From assembly GCA_937891445.1 (NCBI GenBank), contig CALAFV010000239.1:1-19121 (forward strand): DNA of 19,121 nt. The letters are read 5' to 3'. Below, in pieces: positions 18,389 through 19,121 of the stretch; position 1 is the first letter of the stretch; the number at the start of each line of letters is the position of its first letter. Position numbers and translations under genes: made by a program. Source of the DNA: an uncultured Phycisphaerales bacterium. GTDB taxonomy: Bacteria; Planctomycetota; Phycisphaerae; Phycisphaerales; UBA1924. The notes beneath the pieces were generated by a model that ran no database searches, was not told where the DNA came from, and was given only the letters and a program-made list of their open reading frames with translations.

Positions 18389-19121
18389 CTACTCCTCGTC
18401 CCGCGGGTCGGGGGGCAACCGAGGCGGCGGCTGACCGGGGACCGGGTTGCGGACCTCCAGCGCCTCGAACTCGTACAGCAGCGTCGCCCCCGGCGGGATC
18501 CGCCCCCGGATCGACCCCTTGTCGCCGAAGGCCAGCGCGGGAGGAATGACCGCCCGCCGCCGCATCCCGGCCGACATCCCCAGCAGGGATTCGTCCACAC
18601 CTTTGAGGTTGGTCCCCGGCACTCGCGTCAGCAGCGGCTGGCGCCCGTCGTCGCGGGAGGTCTCCAGCATGACGCCGTCGGTGCGCCACCCGGTGTAATG
18701 GGCCCGGATCGTGCCCCCCTCCACCAGCGCCGGCCCCTCGGAATCAACCGGGCCCAGGTCGATTGTGACCAGCCCGGAGGAGTGCCGCGTCACGGTCGCC
18801 GGAGGCGAAGCCGCCTCGAACCGCGTGAGTTGCCCCTCCGGCTCGCCCCACACCTGCACCCCGCGGGCGTCAAAGCCCCGCTGAGCGAAGCCGATCGCAC
18901 CAGGGGCCAGCGCGATCTCGAAGGCACACTCCACCGCTCCCCCCTCCACCGTCAACCCGCGGCACGCGGTCACGCCTGTGTACCCCCCGTCGGAAGTCGC
19001 CGTGAGAACCAGATCCGCCTGCGGGTCGAGTGTCTCGGCGGCGATCGGCGGGAACAGGTCCGGCGCTGCCCAGAGGCCGACAACCGCCGCACGCAACCCC
19101 GGCTCACCGATGAACCGAAAG
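18389..19121 (-). CDS. FKBP-type peptidyl-prolyl isomerase with an unassigned N-terminal domain (start outside window)
   Basis: The frame is open from the right edge, so the true start lies beyond 19121; a TTG at 19096 is in frame but the preceding codons read on without stop. The first roughly 115 visible residues are beta-rich and unassigned (ATSDGGYTGVTACRGLTVEG, later FAQRGFDARGVQVWGEPEG). The C-terminal FKBP domain runs from about 18720 to 18440: IRAHYTGWRTDGVMLETSRD, PGTNLKGVDESLLGMSAGM, RRRAVIPPALAFGDKG, and a final IPPGATLLYEFEALEV. Compared with FKBP12 the active-site pocket keeps the Tyr of HYTG, but changes the positions equal to F36, D37, W59 and Y82 to Leu, Glu, Val and Phe by my alignment. 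Activity may thus be altered. A short Pro-rich tail ends the protein. It is followed by the J-domain gene. Confidence 0.9.
   Translation of the reverse strand, partial: FRFIGEPGLRAAVVGLWAAPDLFPPIAAETLDPQADLVLTATSDGGYTGVTACRGLTVEGGAVECAFEIALAPGAIGFAQRGFDARGVQVWGEPEGQLTRFEAASPPATVTRHSSGLVTIDLGPVDSEGPALVEGGTIRAHYTGWRTDGVMLETSRDDGRQPLLTRVPGTNLKGVDESLLGMSAGMRRRAVIPPALAFGDKGSIRGRIPPGATLLYEFEALEVRNPVPGQPPPRLPPDPRDEE

Overview
The window is a very GC-rich (by eye about 70 percent) bacterial chromosome segment with 14 protein genes packed on both strands. No rRNA, tRNA, CRISPR array or transposase is visible. The gene content and style suggest a planctomycete, probably of the Phycisphaerae lineage: a multidomain secretin, a small protein with a C-terminal UVR motif, a group-2-like sigma factor, and membrane proteins carrying CxxC zinc-ribbon halves. 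This taxonomic call is an inference from family resemblance, not from a marker search.

Layout, left to right. A type II/IV-pilus-type secretin (minus, cut by the left edge) diverges from a cobalamin-binding-type substrate-binding protein (plus). Next come thioredoxin reductase trxB and, upstream of it on the same strand, an exported protein of unknown function. Alanine dehydrogenase ald (plus) converges on an RpoD/SigA-family sigma factor (minus). The sigma factor diverges from a small UVR-motif protein (plus), which converges on a Kef-type cation/proton antiporter lying directly behind mnmG (both minus). Then follow a four-helix membrane protein of unknown function (minus), a CDP-alcohol phosphatidyltransferase (plus), a sugar-1-phosphate transferase for exopolysaccharide initiation (minus), and an FKBP prolyl isomerase followed by a J-domain protein (minus, FKBP cut by the right edge).

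The genes are mostly housekeeping or envelope functions: secretion, redox balance, amino-acid metabolism, transcription, tRNA wobble modification, ion homeostasis, phospholipid and polysaccharide synthesis, and protein folding. They do not form one pathway. Likely transcription units are mnmG-antiporter (48 bp gap, same frame) and FKBP-dnaJ (12 bp gap).

The most unusual feature is inside mnmG. A 92-bp imperfect palindrome, whose arms are each four tandem copies of the heptamer AGTGGAA, sits in frame in the coding sequence and adds about 25 residues to a loop of the FAD domain. It has no stop codon in any of the six frames and is clearly poorer in GC than its surroundings. This looks like a protein-coding palindromic mobile repeat, comparable in logic to Rickettsia palindromic elements. 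A second, unrelated nested inverted repeat of about 92 bp lies between trxB and the exported protein gene.
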